Assembly: GCF_014490745.1 (NCBI RefSeq)
Contig: NZ_LZEU01000001.1
Coordinates: forward strand, 4,863,501-4,927,500
Source of the DNA: Pseudomonas alcaligenes
GTDB taxonomy: Bacteria; Pseudomonadota; Gammaproteobacteria; Pseudomonadales; Pseudomonadaceae
Reading direction: 5' to 3'
DNA length: 64,000 nt
Positions within the stretch are counted from its first letter, which is position 1, and each line of letters begins with the position of its first letter. The notes under the pieces are model-generated. The model was not told the origin of the DNA. It made no database searches and worked only from the letters and a program-made list of their open reading frames with translations. Shown piece after piece: positions 1 through 7,812 of the stretch. The position numbers and the translations under genes are program-made.

Positions 1-937
1 CCCCGGCGTTGTGGGCCACCGCCACCGCCAGCGGCAAGTGCAGCAGCACGTTGCTCACCCCCAGGCTGACCTGCAGGCCCAGCGCCAACAGCACCAGACC
101 TGCCAGCCGGCCAAGCCCGCCAGCACGCAGGCGCCAGGCCAACAGCAGCAGGATCAGGGTCACCAGCACGGCGCCGAGGCGATGGGTCAGGTGGATGGCG
201 GTACGGGCCTCGCTGTCCAGCTGGCCGCCGAGGTAGTTGGGGCCAATATGCTGGGTCAGGTGAAAACCGTTGGCGAAGTCCGCCGCCGGCCACCACTGGC
301 CATGGCAGGTCGGCAGGTCGACGCAGGCCACTGCCGCATAGTTGGAGCTGACCCAGCCACCCAGGGCGATCTGCCCGATCACCAACAGCAGCGCCAGCAT
401 GGCCAGGCCACGCAGGCGCGTCGTCACTCCGGACAACACCGGCAGCGCAGCGGACAGGCGCAGGCTGAGCAGGAACAGCAGGGATAGGGTGGTGAAGCCA
501 CCCAGCAGGTGCGCCGTGACCACCTGCGGCCAGAGCTGCAGGGTGACCGTCCACATGCCGAAGGCGGCCTGAGCGATCACCACGCCGAGCAGCAGCAGCG
601 GTAGCTTCAGCGGCTGATCGGGCTCTGCGCGGCGGCGCAGGGCCTGCACCGCCAGGGTTAGGATCAGCAGGCCCAGGCTGCCGGCGAAGTAGCGGTGGAT
701 CATCTCGTTCCAGCCCTTCTGCGCCTCCACCGGGGCATGGGGGAAATTGGCTTCGGCATGGGCCAGCTGTGCCTCGCTCTGCGGCACACTGATGAAACCG
801 TAGCAACCGGGCCAGTCCGGGCAGCCAAGGCCGGCATGGGTCAACCGGGTATAGGCACCGAGCAGTACCACCAGCACCGCCAGCAGGGTGGCGAACAGCG
901 CCAGGCGGTAGCCGGGCAGGGGTTTGCGTGCAGTCAT
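1..937 (-). CDS. ctaA: Heme A synthase CtaA/COX15 (partial, C-terminus beyond window)
   Basis: Integral membrane enzyme that oxidises the C8 methyl of heme O to make heme A for aa3-type oxidase. The protein starts MTARKPLPGYRLALFATLL, with a first membrane helix followed by the family signature GAYTRLTHAGLGCPDWPGC and a conserved heme-ligand His in NEMIHRYFAGSLGLL. A second His appears in VTAHLLGG within a later helix. About 312 residues are present and the stop lies off the left edge, so the size cannot be judged. It follows the membrane-anchored hypothetical by 34 bp on the same strand and belongs to the SURF1-hypothetical-ctaA group that serves the neighbouring coxBA genes. Confidence 0.93.
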   Translation of the reverse strand, partial: MTARKPLPGYRLALFATLLAVLVVLLGAYTRLTHAGLGCPDWPGCYGFISVPQSEAQLAHAEANFPHAPVEAQKGWNEMIHRYFAGSLGLLILTLAVQALRRRAEPDQPLKLPLLLLGVVIAQAAFGMWTVTLQLWPQVVTAHLLGGFTTLSLLFLLSLRLSAALPVLSGVTTRLRGLAMLALLLVIGQIALGGWVSSNYAAVACVDLPTCHGQWWPAADFANGFHLTQHIGPNYLGGQLDSEARTAIHLTHRLGAVLVTLILLLLAWRLRAGGLGRLAGLVLLALGLQVSLGVSNVLLHLPLAVAVAHNAG

Positions 938-971
938 CCAGGGCCTCTTCTTATTGTTCTGTGCGGGTATG

Positions 972-1571
972 TCAGCCGATCTGCGACAGCTTCAGCAGCA
1001 GGCGCAGGTCGTTGAGGATCGCCTTGCCCTTGACCGTGGCGTCGTAGCGCAGCACCAGGTTGCCATGCGGATCGACGATCCACAGCTGCGCCCCGCCGGC
1101 ATCCTTGGCGACCGCTGCGTTGGTGTAGGTCGTCAGATCGAGCCGGTAGCGCCCCAGCTGCGGGTATTCGCGCTCCAGCTGGGCCTCGAGATCCGCCGCC
1201 AGCGGGGCGGCAATCGCCAGGCCGTGGCTGGCCCGCGAAGCGTCGCGATTCAGGCCGATATGGATCTGCCGGGCGGTATACACCAGTTGCCGACAGGCCT
1301 CGTCGCAGCCCTGCGGGGCGGTGACCAGCAGCTGCCAGCGTGCCTGCGCGGCATCCAGCACGCCCAGATCGCCGAGCGTCTGGCCATTACCGATCAGCAC
1401 GCCGTGGTAGCTGCGCGACTCCGGCACCCAGAACTTCATCTTGTACATGGCCGTGGCCAGGATCATCGGGCCGATCACCAGGCTCAGCAGCAGGATCAGC
1501 TGCAGGCGCCCGCGACCGCGTGGAGCGGCGGCCTCAGAGGAGGGGCTGAGAGGATTCAGGGTCGTGCTCAT
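972..1571 (-). CDS. Membrane-anchored conserved hypothetical of the cox locus
   Basis: A 199-residue protein with a cytoplasmic N-terminus, one membrane helix near residues 25-45 (LILLLSLVIGPMILATAMY) and a large soluble domain. I recognise it as the conserved hypothetical commonly found between SURF1 and ctaA in Pseudomonas; no biochemical role is assigned. The soluble part has the feel of a thioredoxin-like or SCO-like fold, with a Cys pair in APQGCDEACRQLV, but that is inference. The ATG at 1571 is chosen because GGAG sits 8 bases upstream. The gene overlaps the 3' end of SURF1 by 38 bp, suggesting coupled translation. Confidence 0.8.
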   Translation of the reverse strand: MSTTLNPLSPSSEAAAPRGRGRLQLILLLSLVIGPMILATAMYKMKFWVPESRSYHGVLIGNGQTLGDLGVLDAAQARWQLLVTAPQGCDEACRQLVYTARQIHIGLNRDASRASHGLAIAAPLAADLEAQLEREYPQLGRYRLDLTTYTNAAVAKDAGGAQLWIVDPHGNLVLRYDATVKGKAILNDLRLLLKLSQIG

Positions 1572-2277
1572 GTTCAGGCTCCCGCGCATTGCGCAATCCG
1601 AAATAGAGGTAAAGGCAGCAGAGCGCCGCGGCCAGGGCGAACCACTGCACGGCGTAGCCGATATGGGTCTGCGGGGTCATGGCCACCACGGGCCATTGCA
1701 CCTGATAACTGGCCGGCCCCGGCTCCAGCCGCACTTCATGGGCCATGCCGCCACGGCCGAGCTGTTGCCACAATGCTTCCGGCTCGACCCGGGTGATCAG
1801 CCGCGGCCAGCTCTGCCCAGGCGGATCGGCCTGCAACTGAAAGGCGTTGCCGGGTGGCAGATAGACCTGGGCCTGCAGCTCCAGGGTCTGCTCCGGGGTG
1901 GTGAACTGCGGCGGCGTGCGCCGATCCGGCCAGGGCAGCCAGCCGCGGTTGACCAGCAGCCACAACCCGCTGGGCTGGTCGTAGAAGGGTTGCAACAGTT
2001 CGACGCCGGGGCGGCCGTCGCGGGTGCGGTTATCCAGCAGCAGGCTGTGCCCGGCATCGAACTGACCGTGCAGGCGAATGCGCACGCCGGCCACATCCTG
2101 GCGCTGCTCCAACTCGGCCAGGCTGATCGGCGCGGCCTGCTGGCTGGCCTCGTGATGCGCCAGCAGGGCGCGCTTCTCCTCGGCCCGGGCCAGCTGCCAG
2201 AAACCGAGCGTCACCAGCAGCGGCAGCAGCAGGGCCACCACCACACTGGGCAGCACGCCGGGACGGAAGCGGCTCAC
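1534..2277 (-). CDS. SURF1/Shy1 family cytochrome oxidase assembly protein
   Basis: A 247-residue membrane protein of the SURF1 family, which helps insert heme a into cytochrome oxidase subunit I. It shows the family plan: an N-terminal helix (VVALLLPLLVTLGFWQLARAEEK), a periplasmic domain, the conserved LVNRGW motif, and a C-terminal helix (VQWFALAAALCCLYLYFGL). The frame stays open to 2349, but the GTG at 2277 is preferred because GGAGGG lies 5 bases upstream and the product then begins directly before the first helix. It is transcribed divergently from the small gene at 2352 and overlaps the next gene downstream. Confidence 0.92.
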   Translation of the reverse strand: MSRFRPGVLPSVVVALLLPLLVTLGFWQLARAEEKRALLAHHEASQQAAPISLAELEQRQDVAGVRIRLHGQFDAGHSLLLDNRTRDGRPGVELLQPFYDQPSGLWLLVNRGWLPWPDRRTPPQFTTPEQTLELQAQVYLPPGNAFQLQADPPGQSWPRLITRVEPEALWQQLGRGGMAHEVRLEPGPASYQVQWPVVAMTPQTHIGYAVQWFALAAALCCLYLYFGLRNAREPEHEHDPESSQPLL

Positions 2278-2351
2278 TGCCGCCCTCCGAAAGCCGACAG
2301 GCGCCTGGCTATACTCAACCTGCAGTTCATTCCCCACCCCCGGAGTCACGC

Positions 2352-2555
2352 ATGCTCAAGCTCGCGATCGTCCTCTTTCTGCTGGCCACCCTGGTCAGCC
2401 TGTTCAGCGGCCTGTTCTTCCTGGTCAAGGACGAGGGCCACGGCTCGCGAGTGGTCAATTCGCTAAGCGTTCGTGTTGCCCTGACCGCCGTGACCGTGGC
2501 GTTGATCGCCTGGGGTTTCTACAGCGGCCAGTTGTCCAGCCATGTCACCTGGTGA
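2352..2555 (+). CDS. Small twin-transmembrane protein (DUF2909 type)
   Basis: A 67-residue protein made almost entirely of two membrane helices (LAIVLFLLATLVSLFSGLFFLV and ALTAVTVALIAWGFYSG) joined by a charged loop, KDEGHGSR. Length and pattern match the DUF2909 family found beside cox genes in pseudomonads. It is the only plus-strand gene in the cox locus: its start faces the SURF1 start, and its stop is 11 bp from the coxC stop on the other strand. GGAG lies upstream of the ATG. A role in oxidase assembly or stability is suggested only by position. Confidence 0.8.
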   Translation: MLKLAIVLFLLATLVSLFSGLFFLVKDEGHGSRVVNSLSVRVALTAVTVALIAWGFYSGQLSSHVTW

Positions 2556-2566
2556 CGGCAGTCCCG

Positions 2567-3454
2567 TCACAGCACGTAGACGAAGATAAACAGACCCAGC
2601 CAGACCACATCGACGAAGTGCCAGTACCAGCTGGCCGCCTCGAAGCCGAAGTGCTTGTCCCCGCTGAAATGCCCCTTGCTGATGCGGATCAGCATGATCG
2701 ACAGGATCAGCGCACCCAGGGTGACGTGAGCACCGTGGAAGCCGGTGAGCATGAAGAAGGTCGCGCCGTAGATACCCGAGCCCAGGGTCAGCCCCAGTTC
2801 GGTGTAGGCCTCGTGGTATTCGTAGGCCTGCAGGAACAGGAAGCAGATGCCCAGCGCCACCGTCAGCGCCAGCCACAGCTTGAGCGGGCCGCGATGATCC
2901 TTCTTCAACGCATGGTGGGCGAAGGTCACGGTGAAGCTGGAGCTGACCAGCAGGATGGTGTTGATCAGCGGCAGGTGCCAGGGGTCGATGACTTCCTTGG
3001 GCGGCGGGAACAGCTTGGGATCGGGGGTATGCAGCAGCGGCCAGTTGAACTCGAAGTTCGGCCACAGCATGTTGGCTACGCCCTTGGCGCCATCGCCGCC
3101 CAGCCAGGGCCCGGCGAAGTGTCGTACATAGAACAGCGCACCGAAGAAGGCGGCGAAGAACATCACCTCGGAGAAGATGAACCAGCTCATGCCCCAGCGG
3201 AACGAGCGATCCATCTGCGGGCTGTACAGGCCGCCGCGGCTCTCCTTGATCACCGCGCCGAACCAGCCGAACAGCATGTAGGCGAGGAACAGCCCGCCGA
3301 CGAAGAAGATCAGCGGCCCGTGGGAGTCCGGGCGGGCGGCCTTGAGGTCGTTGAACCAGGTGCCCAGGCCATAGACGGTGGTGAGCATGCCGATGGTGGC
3401 GATGATCGGCCACTTGCTCTGGGCGGGAACGTAGTAGTTCTCGTGACTCGACAT
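2567..3454 (-). CDS. coxC: Cytochrome c oxidase subunit III
   Basis: A 295-residue inner-membrane subunit of the aa3 oxidase, with about seven helices. It begins MSSHENYYVPAQSKWPI and contains typical subunit III blocks such as GMSWFIFSEVMFFAAFFGAL and GFHGAHVTLG, plus a C-terminal WYWHFVDVVWLGLF. The last gene of the coxB-coxA-ctaG-coxC series, it starts 12 bp after ctaG. AAGGAG precedes the ATG. It ends tail-to-tail with the small plus-strand membrane gene. Confidence 0.96.
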   Translation of the reverse strand: MSSHENYYVPAQSKWPIIATIGMLTTVYGLGTWFNDLKAARPDSHGPLIFFVGGLFLAYMLFGWFGAVIKESRGGLYSPQMDRSFRWGMSWFIFSEVMFFAAFFGALFYVRHFAGPWLGGDGAKGVANMLWPNFEFNWPLLHTPDPKLFPPPKEVIDPWHLPLINTILLVSSSFTVTFAHHALKKDHRGPLKLWLALTVALGICFLFLQAYEYHEAYTELGLTLGSGIYGATFFMLTGFHGAHVTLGALILSIMLIRISKGHFSGDKHFGFEAASWYWHFVDVVWLGLFIFVYVL

Positions 3455-3466
3455 TTCTTGTTCTCC

Positions 3467-4024
3467 TTATGGAGTCGGGGTCGCCTGCGCGACGGGCGGT
3501 TTGCGCGCAGTGATATCGAACAGGGTGTAGGCCAGGGTCAGGTGCTTCACATCGGCCGGCAGATCACGGTCGACGATGAAGCGCACCGGCATCTCGATGC
3601 GCTCGCCCGGCTGCAGCACCTGCTGGGTAAAGCAGAAGCACTCGGTCTTGTGGAAGAACGCCGCGGCCTTGGATGGCGCCACGCTGGGAATGGCCTGGGC
3701 GGTCATCGGGTGATCGCTGGGGTTGGAGGCGATGAACAGCATCTCGTTGCTCGCCCCCGGGTGCACCACCAGGTCATCCGCCTTGGGGCGGAACTCCCAG
3801 ACCATGTCCACCGCATTGGTGGCGAGGAACTGCACGCGCACCTGGCGCTGCTCGTCCACCACCTGGCTCCCCTCGTAGGCCTTGGCCGTCTTGCCGTTGA
3901 TGCCGAAGGCCTGGCACATCACGTCATAGAAGGGCGGCAGCACGAACACGCCGAAACAGAACATTGCCACCGCCAGCAGCAGCAAACGGACGATCAGCCG
4001 GCGGTTGTCCAGGGCAGTGCTCAA
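3467..4024 (-). CDS. ctaG: Cytochrome c oxidase assembly protein CtaG/Cox11 (copper delivery to CuB)
   Basis: A 185-residue membrane-anchored copper chaperone that supplies CuB of subunit I. It has one N-terminal helix (LIVRLLLLAVAMFCFGVFVLPPFYDVMC) and a periplasmic domain carrying the copper-binding signature KTECFCFTQQVLQPGE. The start codon appears to be TTG at 4024: no ATG lies before the helix, and AGGAG sits 7 bases upstream, overlapping the coxA stop. This arrangement implies coupling to coxA translation. The length is usual for the family. Confidence 0.94.
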   Translation of the reverse strand: MSTALDNRRLIVRLLLLAVAMFCFGVFVLPPFYDVMCQAFGINGKTAKAYEGSQVVDEQRQVRVQFLATNAVDMVWEFRPKADDLVVHPGASNEMLFIASNPSDHPMTAQAIPSVAPSKAAAFFHKTECFCFTQQVLQPGERIEMPVRFIVDRDLPADVKHLTLAYTLFDITARKPPVAQATPTP

Positions 4025-4034
4025 GGCCGTACTC

Positions 4035-5627
4035 CTACTTCACTTCCGGCGGGGTGGTGAAGGTGTGGTAGGGCGCCGGCGAAGGCACCGTCCACTCCAG
4101 CCCTTCAGCGCCATCCCAGGGCTTGTCGCCGGCCGGTTTGCCGCCACGGATGCACTTGATGACGATGAACAGGAACAGCAACTGGGTGGCGCCGAAGGTG
4201 AACGCGCCAATCGACGAGATCATGTTGAAGTCGGCGAACTGCAGGTTGTAGTCGGGAATCCGCCGCGGCATGCCAGCCAGGCCGACGAAGTGCATCGGGA
4301 AGAACGCCATGTTCATGCCGATGAAGCTCATCCAGAAATGCAGCTTGCCGAGGGTCTCGTCGTACATGTGGCCGGTCCACTTGGGCAGCCAGTAGTAGGC
4401 CGAGGCGAAGATGCCGAAGATCGCCCCGGGCACCAGCACGTAGTGGAAGTGCGCCACCACGAAGTAGGTGTCGTGGTACTGGAAGTCCGCCGGGGCGATG
4501 GCCAGCATCAGCCCGGAGAAGCCACCAATGGTGAACAGGATGACGAAGGCCACGGCGAACAGCATCGGCGTTTCGAAGGTCATCGAGCCCTGCCACATGG
4601 TGCTGGCCCAGTTGAACACCTTCACCCCGGTGGGCACGGCGATCAGCATGGTGGCGTACATGAAGAACAGCTCACCGGTCAGCGGGATGCCGACGGTGAA
4701 CATGTGGTGCGCCCAGACGATGAACGACAGGAAGGCGATCGACGCGGTCGCATACACCATCGAGGTGTAGCCGAACAGCGGCTTGCGCGCGAAGGCCGGG
4801 ATGATCGAGCTGACGGCGCCGAACGCCGGCAGGATCATGATGTACACCTCGGGGTGGCCGAAGAACCAGAACACGTGCTGGAACAGCACCGGGTCACCGC
4901 CACCGGCCGCGCTGAAGAAGCTGGTGCCGAAGTGCACGTCCATCAGCATCATGGTCACGCAACCGGCCAGTACCGGCATCACCGCGATCAGCAGGAAGGC
5001 AGTGATCAGCCAGGTCCAGACGAACAGCGGCATCTTCATCAGGGTCATGCCCGGAGCACGCAGGTTGAGGATGGTGGCGATCACGTTGATCGCGCCCATG
5101 ATCGAGCTGATGCCCATCAGGTGGATGGCGAAGATGAAGTAGGTGACCGACTCCGGCGCGTAGGTGGTGGACAGCGGCGCGTAGAAGGTCCAGCCGAAGT
5201 TCGGTCCGCCGCCGGCGGTGAACAGGGTGCTGACCAGCAGGCCGAAGGCCGCCGGCAGCAGCCAGAAGCTGAAGTTGTTCATCCGCGGCAGGGCCATGTC
5301 CGGCGCGCCGACCATCAGCGGGATCATCCAGTTGGCCAGGCCGACGAAGGCCGGCATCACCGCGCCGAACACCATGATCAGGCCGTGCATGGTGGTCATC
5401 TGGTTGAAGAACGCCGGCTCGACGATCTGCAGGCCGGGCTGGAACAGCTCGGCGCGGATCACCATGGCGAACGAGCCGCCGAGCAGGAACATGATGAAGC
5501 TGAACCACAGGTACATCGTGCCGATGTCCTTGTGGTTGGTAGTCAGCACCCAGCGCATCAGGCCCTTGGCCGGCCCATGGTGGTGGTCATGCCCGGCATG
5601 ACCATGGGAATCGATCACTGCACTCAT
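4035..5627 (-). CDS. coxA: Cytochrome c oxidase subunit I, aa3 type
   Basis: A 530-residue, twelve-helix catalytic subunit binding heme a, heme a3 and CuB. Visible ligands include the low-spin heme His in TTMHGLIMVFG, the CuB/Tyr element FGHPEVYIMILPAFG near residue 254, the HH pair in VWAHHMFTVG and the heme ligands in DTYFVVAHFHYVLVPG near residue 390. The N-terminal Glu-containing channel residues are typical of A-type oxidases. An unusual His-rich N-terminus (SHGHAGHDHHHG) could bind metal. AGGAG is upstream of the ATG. It starts 4 bp after coxB ends, in the same operon. Confidence 0.98.
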   Translation of the reverse strand: MSAVIDSHGHAGHDHHHGPAKGLMRWVLTTNHKDIGTMYLWFSFIMFLLGGSFAMVIRAELFQPGLQIVEPAFFNQMTTMHGLIMVFGAVMPAFVGLANWMIPLMVGAPDMALPRMNNFSFWLLPAAFGLLVSTLFTAGGGPNFGWTFYAPLSTTYAPESVTYFIFAIHLMGISSIMGAINVIATILNLRAPGMTLMKMPLFVWTWLITAFLLIAVMPVLAGCVTMMLMDVHFGTSFFSAAGGGDPVLFQHVFWFFGHPEVYIMILPAFGAVSSIIPAFARKPLFGYTSMVYATASIAFLSFIVWAHHMFTVGIPLTGELFFMYATMLIAVPTGVKVFNWASTMWQGSMTFETPMLFAVAFVILFTIGGFSGLMLAIAPADFQYHDTYFVVAHFHYVLVPGAIFGIFASAYYWLPKWTGHMYDETLGKLHFWMSFIGMNMAFFPMHFVGLAGMPRRIPDYNLQFADFNMISSIGAFTFGATQLLFLFIVIKCIRGGKPAGDKPWDGAEGLEWTVPSPAPYHTFTTPPEVK

Positions 5628-5631
5628 GTCC

Positions 5632-6756
5632 TTACTCCTGAGCCTGTTTGAGGGCGAGCACGTCTTTCGGGGTGACCATGTCGCCCATGGCGTTACCCCA
5701 GGCGTTGCGCTCGTAGGTAATCACCGCGGCGATGTCCACTTCCGACAACTGCTTGCCGAAGGCGGCCATGGCGGTGCCCGGCTTGCCGAAGAACACGATG
5801 TGCAGGTGATCCTCTTTCGGCCCGGTGGCGATCTTCGAGCCCTTGAGCGCCGGGAACATCGGCGGCAGGCCCTGGCCCTCGGCCTGGTGACAGGCCACAC
5901 AGGTGGTGTGGTAGATCTTGTCGCCGCGCGCCACCAGCTCTTCGCGCGTCCATTCCTTCTCGGTCAGTTCCTTGAGCTTGGCGGTTTCTTCCTTGCGCTC
6001 GGCCAGCCACTTGGCGAAGTCTTCCTGACTCTTGGCTTCGACCACGATCGGCATGAAGCCGTGATCCTTGCCGCATAGCTCGGCGCACTGGCCACGGTAG
6101 AGACCGGGCTTCTCGATGCGCGTCCAGGATTCGTTGACGAAGCCGGGGATGGCGTCCTTCTTCACCGCCAGGGCCGGCACCCACCAGGCATGGATCACAT
6201 CGGCCGAGGTGATCAGGAAGCGCACCTTGGCGCCGACTGGCACCACCAGAGGCTGGTCGACTTCCAGCAGGTAGTGCTCGTCCTTCTTCGCCTGGTTGTG
6301 GATCTGTTCCTGGGGCGTGGCCAGGTTGCTGAAGAACTCGACGTCCTGGCCCAGGTACTTGTAGTGCCACTTCCACTGGTAGCCGGTGACCTGGATATCC
6401 AGGTCGGACTCCGAGGTGTCGTAGATATCGATCAGCGTCTTGGTCGCCGGCACCGCCATCACCACCAGGATGACGAAGGGCACGACGGTCCAGAGGATCT
6501 CTACCGTGGTGCTCTCATGGAAGTGGGCCGGTTCTTGGCCGGTAGAGCGGCGGTGGATCAGCATCGACCAGAACATGGCGCCGAATACCAGCACGCCAAT
6601 CACGACGCAGATCCAGAAAATGGTCATGTGCAGGTCGAAGACGGTACGGCTGACCTCGGTGGCTCCGGGTGCCATGTTCACCGTCCAGGCGGCTTGCGCC
6701 GAGCTGAATGCCAGCCACAGCAGTAGGCCCATCCAGACTCGTGGATGTCGCATCAT
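5632..6756 (-). CDS. coxB: Cytochrome c oxidase subunit II with C-terminal cytochrome c domain
   Basis: A 374-residue caa3-like subunit II. It has a signal peptide (WMGLLLWLAFSSAQAAW), two membrane helices, a periplasmic cupredoxin domain binding the CuA centre (HAWWVPA near residue 188, CAELCGKDHGFM near 224) and a C-terminal class I cytochrome c domain with heme motif CVACH near residue 285. The fused cytochrome c makes it longer than mitochondrial-type subunit II. It is the first gene of the coxB-coxA-ctaG-coxC operon. GAGGGGA precedes the ATG, and a long leader with a strong inverted repeat lies upstream. Confidence 0.97.
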   Translation of the reverse strand: MMRHPRVWMGLLLWLAFSSAQAAWTVNMAPGATEVSRTVFDLHMTIFWICVVIGVLVFGAMFWSMLIHRRSTGQEPAHFHESTTVEILWTVVPFVILVVMAVPATKTLIDIYDTSESDLDIQVTGYQWKWHYKYLGQDVEFFSNLATPQEQIHNQAKKDEHYLLEVDQPLVVPVGAKVRFLITSADVIHAWWVPALAVKKDAIPGFVNESWTRIEKPGLYRGQCAELCGKDHGFMPIVVEAKSQEDFAKWLAERKEETAKLKELTEKEWTREELVARGDKIYHTTCVACHQAEGQGLPPMFPALKGSKIATGPKEDHLHIVFFGKPGTAMAAFGKQLSEVDIAAVITYERNAWGNAMGDMVTPKDVLALKQAQE

Positions 6757-7128
6757 TGCGGGTTCCCCTCGTTGTTCTTGTTATCCCGCCGGCTAAGCCT
6801 GCGGCAAAGGGATCGACTGCCAAAACGGCTGGCTACAACTGTCGAAACCTCTCCGTGCCGAAGCCCGTCCGGTTCCATCAGGTTCACGCCTTGCGATTTC
6901 GAGTATAGCCAGCAAGTGCCGCAGCACAACGCGAAGGGAAAATTTGCGAAGGCTCTGCGCTGCACCTGCGCAGGCCGCGGCAGGCGCGGGGTGCAGCGCA
7001 GAGCCGGCGGCTTGTTATAGCGGCCTCGCATAACCTTTAAAAAATTATGACAATCCGTTCTTAAGCTTTGCCGATGGGCAGCTAAGGTCAATCCTCGCTT
7101 ACGTCATGTCCTTGTCATGGGAGCCGTC
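6757..7128. promoter_or_regulatory. Divergent control region between coxB and the hypothetical at 7129
   Basis: 372 bp with no convincing gene. It should contain the promoter of the coxBA operon (minus strand) and of the plus-strand hypothetical. The part nearest the plus gene is AT-rich (around 7036-7070, including TTTAAAAAATTATG), unlike the surrounding sequence. I could not settle on a -35/-10 pair in either direction. A large perfect inverted repeat at 6951-7005 dominates the middle and would lie in the coxB leader if transcription starts in the AT-rich part. Confidence 0.5.
6951..7005. repeat. 16-bp perfect inverted repeat in the coxB leader
   Basis: Arms GGCTCTGCGCTGCACC at 6951-6966 and its exact reverse complement at 6990-7005, separated by a 23-base GC-rich loop. 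The hairpin would be very stable in RNA. It is not followed by a convincing T-run on either strand, so a simple terminator is unlikely. An attenuator, an mRNA-stabilising structure or a REP-type element are all possible. Confidence 0.75.
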
Positions 7129-7770
7129 ATGAATACCCTCGCTTTGCGCGAACTGATCCAGCACGCCCTTGCTCACGAAGCCCGCACCGGGCACCTGGCC
7201 CACCTGCTGGAAGGCCAGCTGGCGCGCCTGCACCCGAGCATCCAGCTGCCCGCCGACGATGCCCAAGGCGTGCTCGAGCGCTTCGTCGCCGCCTATGTCG
7301 AGCAGGTGCCGGATGTGCTGGATGCGGCCCACGCCGTGGCCCAGGAAGCCGGCATCGAGGGCCAGGTCAAACCGGTGCTGCAACTGGCCGAGCAGTTCTT
7401 CCTCAGCCCGCCCGGCCTGCTGGAGGGGCACCAGGGCCTGGATGCCCTGCTCGACGAGTCCTACCTGGCCCACCGCCTGGTGGAAGAGGTCAACGACCGC
7501 TACATCGCCCATTTCGGCCAGCCGCTGATTCCGCTGGATACTACGGTGGCCAACCTGATCGCCCACCAGCTGATCGGCGAGCCCTTCGCCAACCAGCTCG
7601 ACGAGGCGGTGCACCATGCGGTAGACGAAATGCTCGACCCGGCCGTGTTCCAGCAGGCCTCGGCCCAGGAATACCGGGTGCGCCTGAGCAACCCGCAGAC
7701 CCTGGCGGCCTGGCAGAACTGGCCCTGCCTGTCGCGCCAGCTCGGCGTGGAGCTGGGCCTGCCGGCCTAG
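7129..7770 (+). CDS. Conserved hypothetical protein (Pseudomonas, next to cox operon)
   Basis: A 213-residue soluble protein with no signal peptide and a mostly helical, acidic composition. I recall a homologue beside coxB in P. aeruginosa but know of no assigned function. No catalytic motif stands out. The start at 7129 (MNTLALRELIQHAL) is chosen over the upstream in-frame ATG at 7117 because GGGAG lies about 6 bases before it. It is divergent from coxB and converges on the beta-carbonic anhydrase, sharing the hairpin at 7787-7808. Confidence 0.8.
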   Translation: MNTLALRELIQHALAHEARTGHLAHLLEGQLARLHPSIQLPADDAQGVLERFVAAYVEQVPDVLDAAHAVAQEAGIEGQVKPVLQLAEQFFLSPPGLLEGHQGLDALLDESYLAHRLVEEVNDRYIAHFGQPLIPLDTTVANLIAHQLIGEPFANQLDEAVHHAVDEMLDPAVFQQASAQEYRVRLSNPQTLAAWQNWPCLSRQLGVELGLPA

Positions 7771-7779
7771 CGCCGGCAG

Positions 7780-7808
7780 AAAAAAACAGGCCCGCAACAG
7801 CGGGCCTG
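7780..7808 (-). terminator. Intrinsic terminator after the beta-carbonic anhydrase gene
   Basis: Hairpin CAGGCCCGC / GCGGGCCTG (7787-7795 and 7800-7808) with a 4-base loop. Read on the minus strand it is followed by seven T (7786-7780), a strong rho-independent terminator for the carbonic anhydrase gene ending at 7813. It may also help end the plus-strand hypothetical, although the plus-strand tail is T-poor. Confidence 0.88.
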
Positions 7809-7812
7809 ATTG

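Noticed and set aside
50..500. Tandem CAGCAG-type repetition in the first 600 bases
   Set aside because: It results from codon use for Leu/Ala-rich helices of ctaA; no unit repeats exactly and no CRISPR spacing is present.
2552..5651. Two long plus-strand open frames over the coxC-coxA region (2552-4060 and 4005-5651)
   Set aside because: They are antisense to coxC, ctaG and coxA, lack membrane or known-domain patterns, and show the Gln/His/Arg-rich look of high-GC reverse frames.
6753..7091. Minus-strand frame in the coxB upstream region
   Set aside because: It overlaps the coxB start, spans the 16-bp inverted repeat and shows no family resemblance or ribosome site.
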